From: Roseateles sp. XES5
Lineage (GTDB): Bacteria > Pseudomonadota > Alphaproteobacteria > Rhizobiales > Rhizobiaceae
Length of the DNA: 64,000 bases
Direction of reading: 5' to 3'
Assembly (NCBI RefSeq): GCF_020535545.1
Contig: NZ_CP084752.1
Coordinates: 1,223,501 to 1,287,500 of the forward strand
Below, piece after piece: positions 1 through 9,939 of the stretch. Every line of letters starts with the position of its first letter. Position 1 is the stretch's first letter. Made by a program: the position numbers and the translations under genes. Under the pieces are notes generated by a model. That model had not been told where the DNA came from. It saw only the letters and a program-made list of their open reading frames with translations, and searched no databases.

Positions 1-885
1 GATGCCCAGCGTTCGATGACGATCTTCTCCAATGCGCTCGGTCTTTCCCGCGACAGCATCATGACCGCCAGCCTCGCGCGCACCGACTACGGCTCGTCGC
101 TGCGCGACGGCGCGGCGATCCTGGCGCTGGCGGCGGAAAGCCGGCCGGTTCCGGATGTCATTCCGGAACTGAGCAAGCTCGTCGCCAAGCAGTGGGAGAC
201 CAAGCGCTGGACCAGCACGCAGGAACAGACCTGGATGCTGCTCGCCGCCCGCTCCGTGAAGGATGCCGACAAGGACCTGAAGCTCGAAATCAACGGCGCC
301 GAACGCGCCGGCGGCTATGCCGCGCAGATGACGGGCAAGTCCCTGCTCGAAAACCCGCTGACGGTCGTCAACCGCACCAGCGAACCGGTCTCCGCCGTGC
401 TGACGACGGTGGCTGCCCCCGCAGATCCGCTGCCGGCCGGCGGCGACGGCTTCGCCATCGAGCGCACCTACTACACGCTCGACGGCGAGGAGGCGAACAT
501 CACGGAGGCCTCGCAGAACGAACGTTACGTCGTGGTGCTGAAGGTGACGGAGCACAACAACTGGGCTTCGCGCATCATCATCACCGACCTCCTGCCCGCC
601 GGTTTCGAGATCGACAATCCGAGCCTCGTCGACAGCGCGAAGCTTTCCAACTTCGACTGGCTCGGCGAGACGGAAGCGGCGCATACGGAGTTCCGCTACG
701 ACCGCTTCGTCGCCGCCTTCAACCGCAGCGAGGGCAACAATCGCGACGTGACGCTCGCCTATGTCGTACGCGCCGTGACCCCCGGCACCTACGACCTGCC
801 GGCCGCGCAGGTGGAGGACATGTATCGTCCGCAGTTCTCCGCCCGCACCGCGACCGGCCGCATGCAGGTCGTCAAGGCCGAGTAA
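1..885 (+). CDS. Alpha-2-macroglobulin family protein, C-terminal end (partial)
   Basis: The reading frame is already open at base 1 and ends with TAA at 883-885, so this is the last ~294 residues of a much longer protein. Bacterial alpha-2-macroglobulins are envelope proteins thought to trap foreign proteases. The visible part has the helical thioester-domain tail followed, from about residue 150, by a beta-rich receptor-binding-like end with paired aromatic residues (RTYYTLDG, FRYDRF, MYRPQF). The next gene is pbpC, 12 bases downstream; this pairing is the classical yfhM-pbpC arrangement and supports the call. The thioester motif and signal peptide would lie upstream of the window. Confidence 0.85.
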   Translation, partial: DAQRSMTIFSNALGLSRDSIMTASLARTDYGSSLRDGAAILALAAESRPVPDVIPELSKLVAKQWETKRWTSTQEQTWMLLAARSVKDADKDLKLEINGAERAGGYAAQMTGKSLLENPLTVVNRTSEPVSAVLTTVAAPADPLPAGGDGFAIERTYYTLDGEEANITEASQNERYVVVLKVTEHNNWASRIIITDLLPAGFEIDNPSLVDSAKLSNFDWLGETEAAHTEFRYDRFVAAFNRSEGNNRDVTLAYVVRAVTPGTYDLPAAQVEDMYRPQFSARTATGRMQVVKAE

Positions 886-897
886 GGAACGACGCCG

Positions 898-2982
898 ATG
901 ACGCTCTGGCGCAAGCTCCTCATCGGTTCCTTAGGTGGGGCGGCGGCGATCGCCGCCCTCGCCTTCGGGCTCGACTACGCGGACCGCGCCTTTCCGCCAC
1001 CCATCGCCGTGGCGGAGATCGTCTCGAAGGAAGTGCTCGACCGCGACGGCCGCCTGCTGCGCGCCTTCGCGACACCCGAGGGCCATTGGCGGCTGAAGAC
1101 CACGGCCGCCGATGTCGATCCGCAATTCCTGCGCATGCTCGTCGCCTATGAGGATCGGCGCTTCGAGGAGCATGCCGGCATCGACCCGCTGGCGCTGCTG
1201 CGCGCCGCCGGCCAGTTCGTCACCCATGGCCGCATCGTTTCCGGCGCCTCGACGCTTTCCATGCAGGTCGCGCGGCTGATCGAACCGCGCGAAAACCGCT
1301 CCATGCTGGCGAAACTGCGCCAGATGGCCCGCGCCGTACAGCTCGAACGGCGGCTCAGCAAGGCCGAGATCCTCGATCTCTACCTGACGCTCGCCCCCTA
1401 TGGCGGCAATCTGGAGGGCGTGCGCGCGGCGAGCCTTGCCTGGTTCGGCAAGGAGCCGAAGCGTCTTTCCGTCGCCGAAGCCGCCCTGCTCGTCGCCCTG
1501 CCGCAGCTTCCCGAAAAACGCCGCCCCGACCGCCACCGCGACGTCGCGGAAAAGGCGCGCGCGCGCGTGCTGACCCGCATGGCGGTCTCCGCCGTCATCG
1601 GCGAGGGCGAGGCCGAACGCGCCAGCGCCGAGGCCGTGCCCGACCGGCGCCGCCAGCTCCCCTCCTATGCCGCGCATCTTTCGGAACTGGCGCTGCGCAA
1701 GGATCCGAAGGCGACCGAGCACAAGACATCGCTCGACCGCACGGTGCAGGACGGCCTGGAAACCGTCGCCCGGGAGGCAGCCGAACGGCTCGGCCCAAAG
1801 ATTTCCGTGGCCATGGTGATGGCCGATGCCCGCACCGGCGAAATCCTCGGCGAAGTCGGCTCGGCGGATTATTTCGACGGCAGCCGCGCCGGCTGGATCG
1901 ACATGACGCGCATACGCCGCTCGCCCGGCTCCGCCCTGAAACCCTTCATCTATGGCCTCGCCTTCGAGGAAGGCCTCGTCGCCCAGGAAACCATCGTCGA
2001 GGACCGCCCTTCCGACTTTTCCGGCTACCGCCCGCGCAATTTCGACATGACCTATCAGGGCGATGTCAGCGTGCGCAAGGCGCTGCAGCTTTCGCTCAAC
2101 GTGCCGGCCGTGCGCCTGCTCGAGGCAGTCGGGCCGACGCCGATGATGGTGCGCTTCCGCCGCGCCGAGGTGCGGCCCGAGCTGCCGCCGGGCGAAACGC
2201 CCGGCCTTGCCATCGGTCTCGGCGGTCTCGGCATCACGCTGCGCGATCTCACCCAGCTTTATGCGGCGCTCGCCAATCGCGGCATGCCGGTGCAGCTCGG
2301 CGACGGCATCACGAACGATGCCCGGGTGATCGGCGGCGATCCGCTGCTCGACCCCGTCGCCGTCTGGCAGGTCTCGGACGTTCTGTCCGGCGTCACGCCG
2401 CCCGCCGGCAGCCGCCGCCTCGGCATCGCCTACAAGACCGGCACGAGCTATGGCTATCGCGACGCCTGGTCGGTCGGCTATGACGGCCGGCATGTGCTCG
2501 GCGTCTGGGTCGGCCGCGCCGACAATGGCGCCGTGCCGGGCCTGACGGGCTACGGCGCCGCCGCCCCCATTCTCTTCGAGGCCTTCGCGCGCTCCGGAAT
2601 CGCCATCACCGCGCTCCCGCGCGCTCCGGCCGGCGCGGTGCGCATTGCCCAGTCCGAACTGCCGGCGAGCCTTCGCCGCTTCTCGACGACGGCAAGCGGC
2701 CTCGTCGCGACCGTGGCGCGTGAACCTGCACCCGAAATCGTCTACCCGCCCGAAGGCGCGCATGTCGAACTCGGCGCGACGACCGGCACGGACATCTCGC
2801 CGCTGATCCTGAAGCTTCAGGGCGGCCGCGCGCCCTTCCGCTGGCTCGCCAACGGCAAGGTGCTTCCCGACGCCTCGCGCCGGCGCACGACGCAGTGGAT
2901 GCCGGAAGGCGCCGGCTTTTCGACGCTGACGGTGATCGATGCCGCGGGACGGGCGGCGAGCGTGCGGGTGTTCATCGAATAG
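898..2982 (+). CDS. pbpC: Penicillin-binding protein 1C
   Basis: Bifunctional peptidoglycan synthase of 694 residues, anchored by an N-terminal membrane segment (about residues 7-27). A GT51 glycosyltransferase domain follows, with its catalytic glutamate in the EDRRFEEHAG motif (E85). The transpeptidase domain has SALK (S345, K348) and KTGTS (K513), so both active sites look intact. The last ~85 residues form the beta-rich C-terminal domain typical of PBP1C and absent from PBP1A/1B. It lies 12 bases after the alpha-2-macroglobulin gene and is probably co-transcribed with it; the pair is proposed to act in envelope defence and repair. Confidence 0.93.
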   Translation: MTLWRKLLIGSLGGAAAIAALAFGLDYADRAFPPPIAVAEIVSKEVLDRDGRLLRAFATPEGHWRLKTTAADVDPQFLRMLVAYEDRRFEEHAGIDPLALLRAAGQFVTHGRIVSGASTLSMQVARLIEPRENRSMLAKLRQMARAVQLERRLSKAEILDLYLTLAPYGGNLEGVRAASLAWFGKEPKRLSVAEAALLVALPQLPEKRRPDRHRDVAEKARARVLTRMAVSAVIGEGEAERASAEAVPDRRRQLPSYAAHLSELALRKDPKATEHKTSLDRTVQDGLETVAREAAERLGPKISVAMVMADARTGEILGEVGSADYFDGSRAGWIDMTRIRRSPGSALKPFIYGLAFEEGLVAQETIVEDRPSDFSGYRPRNFDMTYQGDVSVRKALQLSLNVPAVRLLEAVGPTPMMVRFRRAEVRPELPPGETPGLAIGLGGLGITLRDLTQLYAALANRGMPVQLGDGITNDARVIGGDPLLDPVAVWQVSDVLSGVTPPAGSRRLGIAYKTGTSYGYRDAWSVGYDGRHVLGVWVGRADNGAVPGLTGYGAAAPILFEAFARSGIAITALPRAPAGAVRIAQSELPASLRRFSTTASGLVATVAREPAPEIVYPPEGAHVELGATTGTDISPLILKLQGGRAPFRWLANGKVLPDASRRRTTQWMPEGAGFSTLTVIDAAGRAASVRVFIE

Positions 2983-3068
2983 GCTAGCGCCCCTCGTCCC
3001 GCTACCGCCACCGCGAAGATCGGGCGCAGGGAGACGGTCAGGGTGAGAAACAGCGCATCACGAAGCCG

Positions 3069-3869
3069 TCACGGCTTCCCGTCAGCCGGAACCCAGTTGG
3101 CCTTGCGCTTTTCAAGGAACGCGGCAATCCCCTCCGCCGCCTCCGGCGTCTCCCAGGTATCGGCAAGCCGTGTCAGCGTCATGTCGATGAGTGCGTCGTC
3201 GATGGGCGGGGCGAGCGCATGGGCCAGCGCCTTCGATGCCGCGACGGCCTCCGGGGAGGCTGCGAAATAGGGGGCGATCTCCGTCTCCACCGCCGCGTCC
3301 AGCGCCTCCGGCGCAACGACGCCGCTTATGAGGCCGATCGCGATTGCAGTCTTTGTATCGAACAGGCGCGCCGAGGTGGCGAGCCGCGGGAAGGCGGCAG
3401 GCCCGATGCGGGCGGCGACATAGGGGCTGATCGTCGCCGGGATGAGGCCGAGGCGGGTTTCCGTCAGGCCGAAACGCGCGCCCTCCACGGCAATCGCCGC
3501 GTCGCAGACGCTGATCAGCCCGACGCCACCGCCATAGGACTGGCCGTTGACGCGGGCGATGAGCGGCTTCGGCAGATCGCGCAGCGCCTTCAGCATCAAG
3601 GCGAGCTGGCGCGCCTCCGCGATGCGTTCCTCGCGCGTCGCGGCGATCTGCGCCTTCATCCAGTTGAGGTCACCGCCGGCGCAGAAGCTCTCGCCCTCGC
3701 CGGTCAGCACGACGATGCGCACCGCCTTGTCCGCGCCGAGAAGCCCGGCAGCGGCCGTGAGTTCGCGGATCATCAGGCCGGACAGCGCATTGTGCTGCAC
3801 CGGCCGGCGGAGGGTGAGCACCGCGACGCCGCGCCGATCGATGGCGACCGAGAGGGTCTCGAAAGTCAT
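3069..3869 (-). CDS. liuC: Enoyl-CoA hydratase family, probable methylglutaconyl-CoA hydratase
   Basis: Crotonase-fold protein of 266 residues. The oxyanion-hole segments are visible (FCAGGDLNWM and SYGGGVGL), as is the second catalytic glutamate in LTETRLGLIP. The first crotonase glutamate position is glycine (GGVGL), as I recall for bacterial LiuC-type hydratases, so this does not argue against activity. It is the last gene of the leucine-degradation operon, 23 bases after HMG-CoA lyase, which makes hydration of 3-methylglutaconyl-CoA to HMG-CoA the best-supported role. Substrate is inferred from context; other short-chain enoyl-CoA substrates are possible. Confidence 0.8.
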   Translation of the reverse strand: MTFETLSVAIDRRGVAVLTLRRPVQHNALSGLMIRELTAAAGLLGADKAVRIVVLTGEGESFCAGGDLNWMKAQIAATREERIAEARQLALMLKALRDLPKPLIARVNGQSYGGGVGLISVCDAAIAVEGARFGLTETRLGLIPATISPYVAARIGPAAFPRLATSARLFDTKTAIAIGLISGVVAPEALDAAVETEIAPYFAASPEAVAASKALAHALAPPIDDALIDMTLTRLADTWETPEAAEGIAAFLEKRKANWVPADGKP

Positions 3870-3892
3870 GATTGCACTCCTGTGCGCGGACG

Positions 3893-4768
3893 CTACGCGC
3901 TCTTTCTCGTATCGCTCTTGCCGGTGATGCGCCGGGCGAAAGCCGCCGCCGCCGCGAGTTTCTGCCGGTCGAGCCCGGTTTCGTAGCCTTCCGCCGCCAG
4001 CATTTCGGCGACGGCGAGCGTATCGACATTGCCACGCGCGCCCGGCGCATAGGGGCAGCCGCCGAGACCGCCGACGGACGCGTCGAACACCGTCAGGCCA
4101 TGGTCGAGCGCAACGCGGATATTGTCCAGCGCCAGGCCGTTCGTATCGTGGAAATGGCCGGCAAGGTTTTCCGGGAACGCGACGGCGAGCACGACATCCA
4201 GCATGGCCGCGACCTCGGCGGGCCGCGCTCGCCCGATCGTGTCTCCAAGGCTCACCTCATGGCAGCCGAGGCGCAGGAGCTGGTTCGTCACCCGCGCCAC
4301 GGCGCAGGGCTCCACCGGCCCGTCATAGGGGCACTGCACCACGCAACTGACATAGCCGCGCAGGAGGATGCCATCAGCCCTCGCCGCTTCCGCCACCGGC
4401 CGCGCACGCTCGATGCTCTCGGCAATCGAGCAGTTGAGATTGGCGCGCGAGAAGCCCTCGGAGGCCGAGAGGAAGACGGCGACTTCATTCACGCCGGCCG
4501 CCTTCGCCGCCTCGTAGCCCTTCATGTTGGGCACCAAGGCCGCGTAGGAAATGCCGGGACGACGACGGATGCCGGCCATGACGGCCGCGCCGTCGGCCAG
4601 TTGCGGCACCCATTTCGGGCTGACGAAGCTCGTCGCCTCGATGCGCGAGAAGCCGCAGTCCGAAAGCAGGTCGATCAGCGCGATCTTCTCGGTGGACGGA
4701 ATGATCGCCTTCTCGTTCTGCAGCCCGTCGCGGGCCGCCATCTCGACGATCTCGACGCGCCCGCTCAT
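3893..4768 (-). CDS. mvaB: Hydroxymethylglutaryl-CoA lyase
   Basis: Cleaves HMG-CoA to acetoacetate and acetyl-CoA, the last step of leucine catabolism. The 291-residue TIM-barrel protein has the N-terminal RDGLQNE motif (metal and substrate binding), the metal-binding FHDTNG motif and the signature loop GLGGCPYAPGARGN with its catalytic cysteine. Length matches bacterial lyases. Its ATG overlaps the mccA stop by four bases (ATGA), so translation is probably coupled. This coupling may matter because mccA upstream carries a frameshift. Confidence 0.93.
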   Translation of the reverse strand: MSGRVEIVEMAARDGLQNEKAIIPSTEKIALIDLLSDCGFSRIEATSFVSPKWVPQLADGAAVMAGIRRRPGISYAALVPNMKGYEAAKAAGVNEVAVFLSASEGFSRANLNCSIAESIERARPVAEAARADGILLRGYVSCVVQCPYDGPVEPCAVARVTNQLLRLGCHEVSLGDTIGRARPAEVAAMLDVVLAVAFPENLAGHFHDTNGLALDNIRVALDHGLTVFDASVGGLGGCPYAPGARGNVDTLAVAEMLAAEGYETGLDRQKLAAAAAFARRITGKSDTRKSA

Positions 4769-6736
4769 GCCGCCTCCTCGGGCTCCAACTGGAGGAGGAG
4801 CGCGCCCTCCGCCACCTGGTCGCCCACCGCGACCGGCACCGCCGCCACCACCCCGTCGCGGGGCGCGGCCAGCACCAGTTCCATCTTCATCGCCTCCATG
4901 GTGACGAGCGCGTCGCCCTTGGCGACCCGCGCGCCGGGCGCGGTCGTGACGATGCGCACGAGCCCCGGCATGGGCGCCGACAGCCGGTCGCCGCCCGCCT
5001 GGGCCGCACCGTGATGGCCGGCCGCTTCGGCGCGGGTGAAGGCGTGGCCATGACCGCGGCTGACGAGGACGATGCCCGTCTCGTCGCGATGCACCGTGGC
5101 GGGGAATGCATGGCCGTCGAAGGCCACCCGGACGGTGCGCCCATCGCTCGCCTCAAGGCCGATCTCCGTCGAAAGGCCATTGTGCTCGACGCGGAAAAGG
5201 TTGCCGCCGATAAACGTGACGCGCAGCGCATGCTCCTCTCCGCCATGGTCGAGGAAGACCGTCTGCGCCGCCTCGCCCCACAGGCGGAAGCCGCGGATGT
5301 GACCCCAGGGATCCGCATCACCCGATGCATCGAGGAAACCGAGCGCCGCAAGGGCGGCGAGCGCGAAAACCTCTTCCGGCGCGCCGGGCTCAGCCAACAG
5401 CCCCTCGCCCGCCCGGCCGATCAGGCCGGTATCGACATCGCCGGCGGCAAAGGCCGGCAGGCGGCAAAGCCGGGCTAGGAAGCCGGCATTGGTCGTCACG
5501 CCGCCGACGCGGCACTGCTGCAGCGCCGTCTCGAGCTTCGCCAGCGCTTCGGCGCGGGTGCGGCCATGGGTGACGACCTTGGCGATCATCGGGTCGTAAT
5601 AGGGCGTGATGACATCGCCCGCGCGCACGCCGGAATCGATGCGCACGCCCTCCGGCCCCTCGAAGACCGAGAGGCGTCCGGTGGCGGGCAGGAAGCCGGC
5701 CTCCGGGTTCTCGGCGCAGATGCGCGCCTCGATGGCATGGCCGTGCATGCGCAGTTGCTCCTGCTTGAGCGGCAGGGGCTGGCCGGCCGCCACGCGCAGC
5801 TGCCACTCCACCAGGTCCTGGCCGGTGATGGCCTCGGTCACCGGATGCTCCACCTGCAGGCGGGTGTTCATCTCCATGAAGTAGAAGCGACCGTCCTGCT
5901 CGGCGATGAACTCCACCGTGCCCGCGCCCTGGTAGCCCACGGCCTTGGCGGCGGCCACGGCGGCCTCGCCCATCTCGCGGCGGCGCTCGGGCGTCATGCC
6001 CGGGGCGGGGGCCTCTTCCAGCACCTTCTGGTGGCGGCGCTGCACCGAGCAGTCGCGCTCGAAGAGGTAGACGCAGTCGCCATGACTATCGCCAAAGACC
6101 TGGATCTCGATATGGCGCGGGCTTGGCCATGTATTTTTCCACCAGCACACGGCCGTCGCCGAAGGCGCTTTCGCCCTCACGGCGGGCGCTTTCCAGCGCG
6201 GCGGCGAAGTCGGCCGGATGGTCCACCCGCCGCATGCCCTTGCCGCCACCGCCGGCGCGCGCTTTGATCAGCACGGGATAGCCGATGGCTTCCGCTTCGC
6301 CGGCCAGGAAGACGCTCTCCTGCCGCTCGCCGTGATAGCCGGGCACGACGGGAACGCCCGCCTTCTCCATCAGCGCCTTGGCGGCGTCCTTCAGGCCCAT
6401 GGCGCGGATCGCCTTGGCCGAGGGACCGATGAAGACGAGGCCGGCGGCCTCCACGGCCTCGACGAAATCGGGATTTTCCGACAGGAAGCCGTAGCCGGGA
6501 TGTACGGCCTCCGCGCCGCTCGCCTTGGCGGCGTCGATGATCGCCGCGATGTTCAGGTAGCTTTTCGCCGCTTCCGCCGGGCCGATGCGGATGGCCTCGT
6601 CGGCGAGCGCGACATGCAGCGCCGCCCGGTCGGCGTCGGAATGGACGGCGACCGTCGCGATGCCCATGCGCCGTGCGGTGCGGATGACCCGGCAGGCGAT
6701 TTCGCCGCGGTTGGCGATGAGGATCTTTCTGAACAT
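4765..6736 (-). pseudogene. mccA: Methylcrotonyl-CoA carboxylase biotin-carrying (alpha) subunit, frameshifted
   Basis: The start (ATG at 6736, [16 protein letters not shown]) and the first ~205 codons encode a normal biotin carboxylase domain. Near 6119-6121 the coding strand reads AAGCCCGCGCCAT where AAGCCGCGCCAT would keep the frame. One extra C shifts the frame, and the rest of the protein (HIEIQVFGD onward, lid and ATP-grasp motifs, then a biotinyl domain with EAMKME) continues in another frame to 4765. Joined, it would be about 656 residues, the usual length. Either a true inactivating frameshift or a sequencing/assembly error in a GC run; the error reading is plausible because both halves are otherwise intact and conserved. 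Confidence 0.88.
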
Positions 6737-6750
6737 CCCGGCTCCGGTTC

Positions 6751-7134
6751 TCATTGCGCTGCGATGGCCTCGACTTCGAGCTGCCACTTCTCGTCGAAGA
6801 TCGCGCAGATGACGACGCTCATCGCCGGGGCGATGGCGCCGAGATACTCGCTGCGGATCTCGCGATTGGCGGTGGCGTGGTGCCGGTCGGACAGGAAGGT
6901 CGTCACCTTGACGAGATCGGCCTTCGTCATGCCCGCCGCTTTCAACTGCGCGTCGATATTGCGCCAGACGAGCCGCGCCTGATCCTCGAAAGTCTCCGGC
7001 ACCTTGTCGTCGTCGCCGACGGGGATCTGGCCGCTGATGAAGACCAGCGTCTTGAAATCCTCGATTTTCACGGCCTGCGAATAGCCGCCGCGCGCGGCGG
7101 GCGCGTTCTTGGCATTGATCGATTCGCGTTTCAT
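6751..7134 (-). CDS. Rid/YjgF/UK114 family protein lacking the RidA arginine
   Basis: 127-residue single-domain member of the Rid family, aligning along its length with E. coli RidA (ISGQIPV, LEVEAIA). RidA hydrolyses reactive enamines and imines and needs Arg105. Here the equivalent position in the segment PAMSVV is methionine (M105). It therefore probably belongs to a Rid subgroup without the standard imine deaminase activity. It sits between mccB and mccA in the leucine operon, 12 bases from mccB and 14 from mccA, so a role linked to branched-chain acyl-CoA metabolism is likely but unproven. Confidence 0.85.
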   Translation of the reverse strand: MKRESINAKNAPAARGGYSQAVKIEDFKTLVFISGQIPVGDDDKVPETFEDQARLVWRNIDAQLKAAGMTKADLVKVTTFLSDRHHATANREIRSEYLGAIAPAMSVVICAIFDEKWQLEVEAIAAQ

Positions 7135-7146
7135 GACTTGCCTCCT

Positions 7147-8754
7147 CTACATCCTGAAGACGCCGAAACGGGTGGGCTCGACGGGCGCGTTGAGCGCCGC
7201 CGACAGCGAAAGCGAAAGCACGTCGCGCGTCTTGCGCGGATCGACGATGCCGTCGTCCCAGAGCCTGGCCGAAGCATAGAGCGGATGGCTCTGGCGGGCG
7301 AACATGTCGATGGTCGGCTGCTTGAAGGCTTCTTCTTCCTCCGCGCTCCAGGCACCGCCCTTGGCCTCGATGCCGTCGCGCTTGACCGTGGCCAGCACGC
7401 TGGCGGCCTGCTCGCCGCCCATCACGCTGATGCGCGCGTTGGGCCACATCCACAGGAAGCGGGGCGAGTAGGCGCGGCCGCACATGCCGTAGTTGCCGGC
7501 GCCGAACGAGCCGCCGATGATGACGGTGAACTTGGGCACCTGGGCGCAGGCCACGGCTGTCACCATCTTGGCGCCGGCGCGGGCAATGCCCTCGTTCTCG
7601 TACTTGCGGCCCACCATGAAGCCGGTGATGTTCTGCAGGAATACCAGCGGGATCTTGCGCTGGCAGCAGAGCTCGATGAAGTGCGCGCCCTTGTTGGCGC
7701 TCTCGGCAAACAGGATGCCGTTATTGGCCACGATGCCCACCGGCATGCCCTCGATATGGGCGAAGCCGCAGACCAGGGTTGCCCCATAGCGCGCCTTGAA
7801 CTCATCGAACTCCGAACCGTCCACGATGCGGGCGATGACCTCGCGCACATCGAAGGGCTTGCGCGTGTCGGCCGGCACGATGCCGAGCAGCTCTTCCGGA
7901 TCGTAGAGCGGGGCGTCTCCGGCGCCGGATTTCGTAATCTCTGGCTTACGCATATTGAGGTTTGCGGCGATCTGCCGGGCGATTTCCAGCGCGTGGCGGT
8001 CGTCGCGGGCCAGATGGTCGGCCACGCCGGAGAGGCGGGTGTGCACATCGCCGCCGCCCAGGTCCTCGGCCGTCACCACCTCGCCGGTGGCCGCCTTCAC
8101 CAGGGGCGGGCCGCCCAGGAAGATGGTGCCCTGGTTCTTGACGATGATGGTCTCGTCGCTCATGGCCGGCACATAGGCGCCGCCCGCGGTGCAGGAGCCC
8201 ATCACCACCGCGATCTGGGGCACGCCCTGGGCGCTGAGATTGGCCTGGTTGTAGAAGATGCGGCCAAAGTGGTCGCGGTCCGGGAAGACCTCGTCCTGGT
8301 TGGGCAGATTGGCGCCGCCGCTGTCCACCAGATAGATGCAGGGCAGGCGGTTCTGCTGCGCGATCTCCTGCGCGCGCAGATGCTTCTTCACCGTGATGGG
8401 GTAGTAGGTGCCGCCCTTGACCGTGGCGTCATTGCAGACGATCACGCATTCCACACCGGCCACCCGGCCGATGCCGGCAATCACGCCGCCGGAGGGCGAG
8501 GCGCCGTCATAGAGGCCGTGGCCGGCGGTAAGGCCGATTTCGAGGAAGGCGGAGCCGGGATCGAGCAGTTGCGCCACCCGGTCGCGCGGCAGGAGCTTGC
8601 CGCGGGAAACGTGACGTTCGCGCGCCTTCGGCCCGCCGCCATCCATGGCGAGGGTCGCCGCCTCTTCCACCAGAGCCAGTGCGTCGAGCATCGCCTTGCG
8701 GTTGGTCGCAAAGGTCTCGCTGCGCGTGTTCACGGCCGAGGGAAGCACCGGCAT
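7147..8754 (-). CDS. mccB: Methylcrotonyl-CoA carboxylase carboxyltransferase (beta) subunit
   Basis: 535-residue carboxyltransferase that transfers CO2 from carboxybiotin to 3-methylcrotonyl-CoA. Both N- and C-lobes of the acyl-CoA carboxyltransferase fold are recognisable ([27 protein letters not shown]). Length is standard. Its ATG overlaps the ivd stop (TAATG), so the two are translationally coupled. Codon use changes inside the gene: from 7501 to 8220 I count 17 GTG to 4 GTC for valine, opposite to the GTC preference of murA in this window, whereas the 5' end looks locally typical. See the mosaic finding. Confidence 0.94.
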   Translation of the reverse strand: MPVLPSAVNTRSETFATNRKAMLDALALVEEAATLAMDGGGPKARERHVSRGKLLPRDRVAQLLDPGSAFLEIGLTAGHGLYDGASPSGGVIAGIGRVAGVECVIVCNDATVKGGTYYPITVKKHLRAQEIAQQNRLPCIYLVDSGGANLPNQDEVFPDRDHFGRIFYNQANLSAQGVPQIAVVMGSCTAGGAYVPAMSDETIIVKNQGTIFLGGPPLVKAATGEVVTAEDLGGGDVHTRLSGVADHLARDDRHALEIARQIAANLNMRKPEITKSGAGDAPLYDPEELLGIVPADTRKPFDVREVIARIVDGSEFDEFKARYGATLVCGFAHIEGMPVGIVANNGILFAESANKGAHFIELCCQRKIPLVFLQNITGFMVGRKYENEGIARAGAKMVTAVACAQVPKFTVIIGGSFGAGNYGMCGRAYSPRFLWMWPNARISVMGGEQAASVLATVKRDGIEAKGGAWSAEEEEAFKQPTIDMFARQSHPLYASARLWDDGIVDPRKTRDVLSLSLSAALNAPVEPTRFGVFRM

Positions 8755-9917
8755 TACAGCGTCTCCTGAAAGATTTCACGGCCGATCAGCATGCGGCGGA
8801 TCTCGGAGGTGCCGGCGCCAATCTCATAGAGCTTGGCATCACGCCAGAGGCGGCCCAGCGGGTACTCATTGATATAGCCGTTGCCGCCGAGCGACTGGAT
8901 GGCGTCGAGCGCCAGTTTCGTCGCCATCTCGGCGGAATAGAGGATGCAGCCGGCTGCATCCTTGCGCGTCGTCTCGCCCCGGTCGCAGGCGCTCGCCACG
9001 GCATAGACATAGGCGCGGCAGGCATTGAGCGCGACATACATGTCGGCCACCTTGCCCTGGATCAGCTGGAACTCGCCGATGCTCTGGCCGAACTGCTTGC
9101 GGTCGTGGATGTAGGGCACGATGTTGTCCATCACGCTCTGCATGATGCCCAGCGGGCCGCCGGTGAGCACGGCGCGCTCATAGTCCAGGCCCGACATCAG
9201 CACCTTGGCGCCCATGTTCAGGCCGCCCAGCACGTTCTCGGCCGGCACCTCCACGTTCTGGAAGACCAGCTCGCCGGTGTGGCTGCCGCGCATGCCCAGC
9301 TTGTCCAGCTTCTGCGCGATGCTGAAGCCGGGCATGCCCTTCTCGATCAGGAAGGCGGTCACGCCGCGTGCGCCCAGCTCGGGCTCGGTCTTGGCATAGA
9401 CCACCAGGGTGTCGGCGTCGGGGCCGTTGGTGATCCACATCTTGGAGCCGTTGAGCAGGTAGTAGCCGCCCTTGTCCTCAGCCTTGAGCTTCATGCTGAT
9501 CACGTCCGAGCCCGCGCCCGGCTCGCTCATGGCCAGTGCGCCCACATGCTCGCCGCTGATCAGCTTGGGCAGGTACTTCTTGCGCTGGGCCTCGTTGCCA
9601 TTGCGCTTGATCTGGTTCACGCAGAGATTGCTGTGTGCGCCATAGCTCAGGCCCACCGAGGCGCTGGCGCGGCTGATCTCCTCCATGGCCACCATATGGG
9701 CGAGGTAGCCCATACCCGCGCCGCCGTACTCCTCACCCACGGTGATGCCCAGCACGCCCAGCTCGCCCATCTTGCGCCACAGGTCCATGGGGAACTGGTC
9801 CTTGTGGTCGATCTCGGCCGCGCGCGGGGCGATGCGGTCCATGGCGAAGCGCCGCACGCTTTCGCGCAGCGCTTCGATGTCCTCGCCAAGCCCGAAGCTC
9901 ATGCCGGCGTCATACAT
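8754..9917 (-). CDS. ivd: Isovaleryl-CoA dehydrogenase
   Basis: FAD-dependent acyl-CoA dehydrogenase of 387 residues, oxidising isovaleryl-CoA to 3-methylcrotonyl-CoA. It has the acyl-CoA dehydrogenase signatures ([26 protein letters not shown]). The isovaleryl-type catalytic glutamate is in GLDYERAVL (E247), while the usual medium-chain position near [10 protein letters not shown] is not glutamate, which separates it from other acyl-CoA dehydrogenases. First gene of the leucine block, only 22 bases after the indolepyruvate oxidoreductase. The central part (about 9020-9850) has GTG/CTG-rich codon use and resembles homologs I recall from Burkholderiales. Confidence 0.93.
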   Translation of the reverse strand: MYDAGMSFGLGEDIEALRESVRRFAMDRIAPRAAEIDHKDQFPMDLWRKMGELGVLGITVGEEYGGAGMGYLAHMVAMEEISRASASVGLSYGAHSNLCVNQIKRNGNEAQRKKYLPKLISGEHVGALAMSEPGAGSDVISMKLKAEDKGGYYLLNGSKMWITNGPDADTLVVYAKTEPELGARGVTAFLIEKGMPGFSIAQKLDKLGMRGSHTGELVFQNVEVPAENVLGGLNMGAKVLMSGLDYERAVLTGGPLGIMQSVMDNIVPYIHDRKQFGQSIGEFQLIQGKVADMYVALNACRAYVYAVASACDRGETTRKDAAGCILYSAEMATKLALDAIQSLGGNGYINEYPLGRLWRDAKLYEIGAGTSEIRRMLIGREIFQETL

Positions 9918-9939
9918 GTCCGTCCTCCCCTCGCGGTTC

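Noticed and set aside
931..2763. 610-codon open frame on the minus strand
   Set aside because: Shadow of pbpC, whose motifs are complete on the other strand.
6754..8769. 671-codon open frame on the plus strand
   Set aside because: Antisense to mccB and the Rid gene; histidine/glycine/arginine-rich translation typical of a GC-rich shadow frame, with no family likeness.
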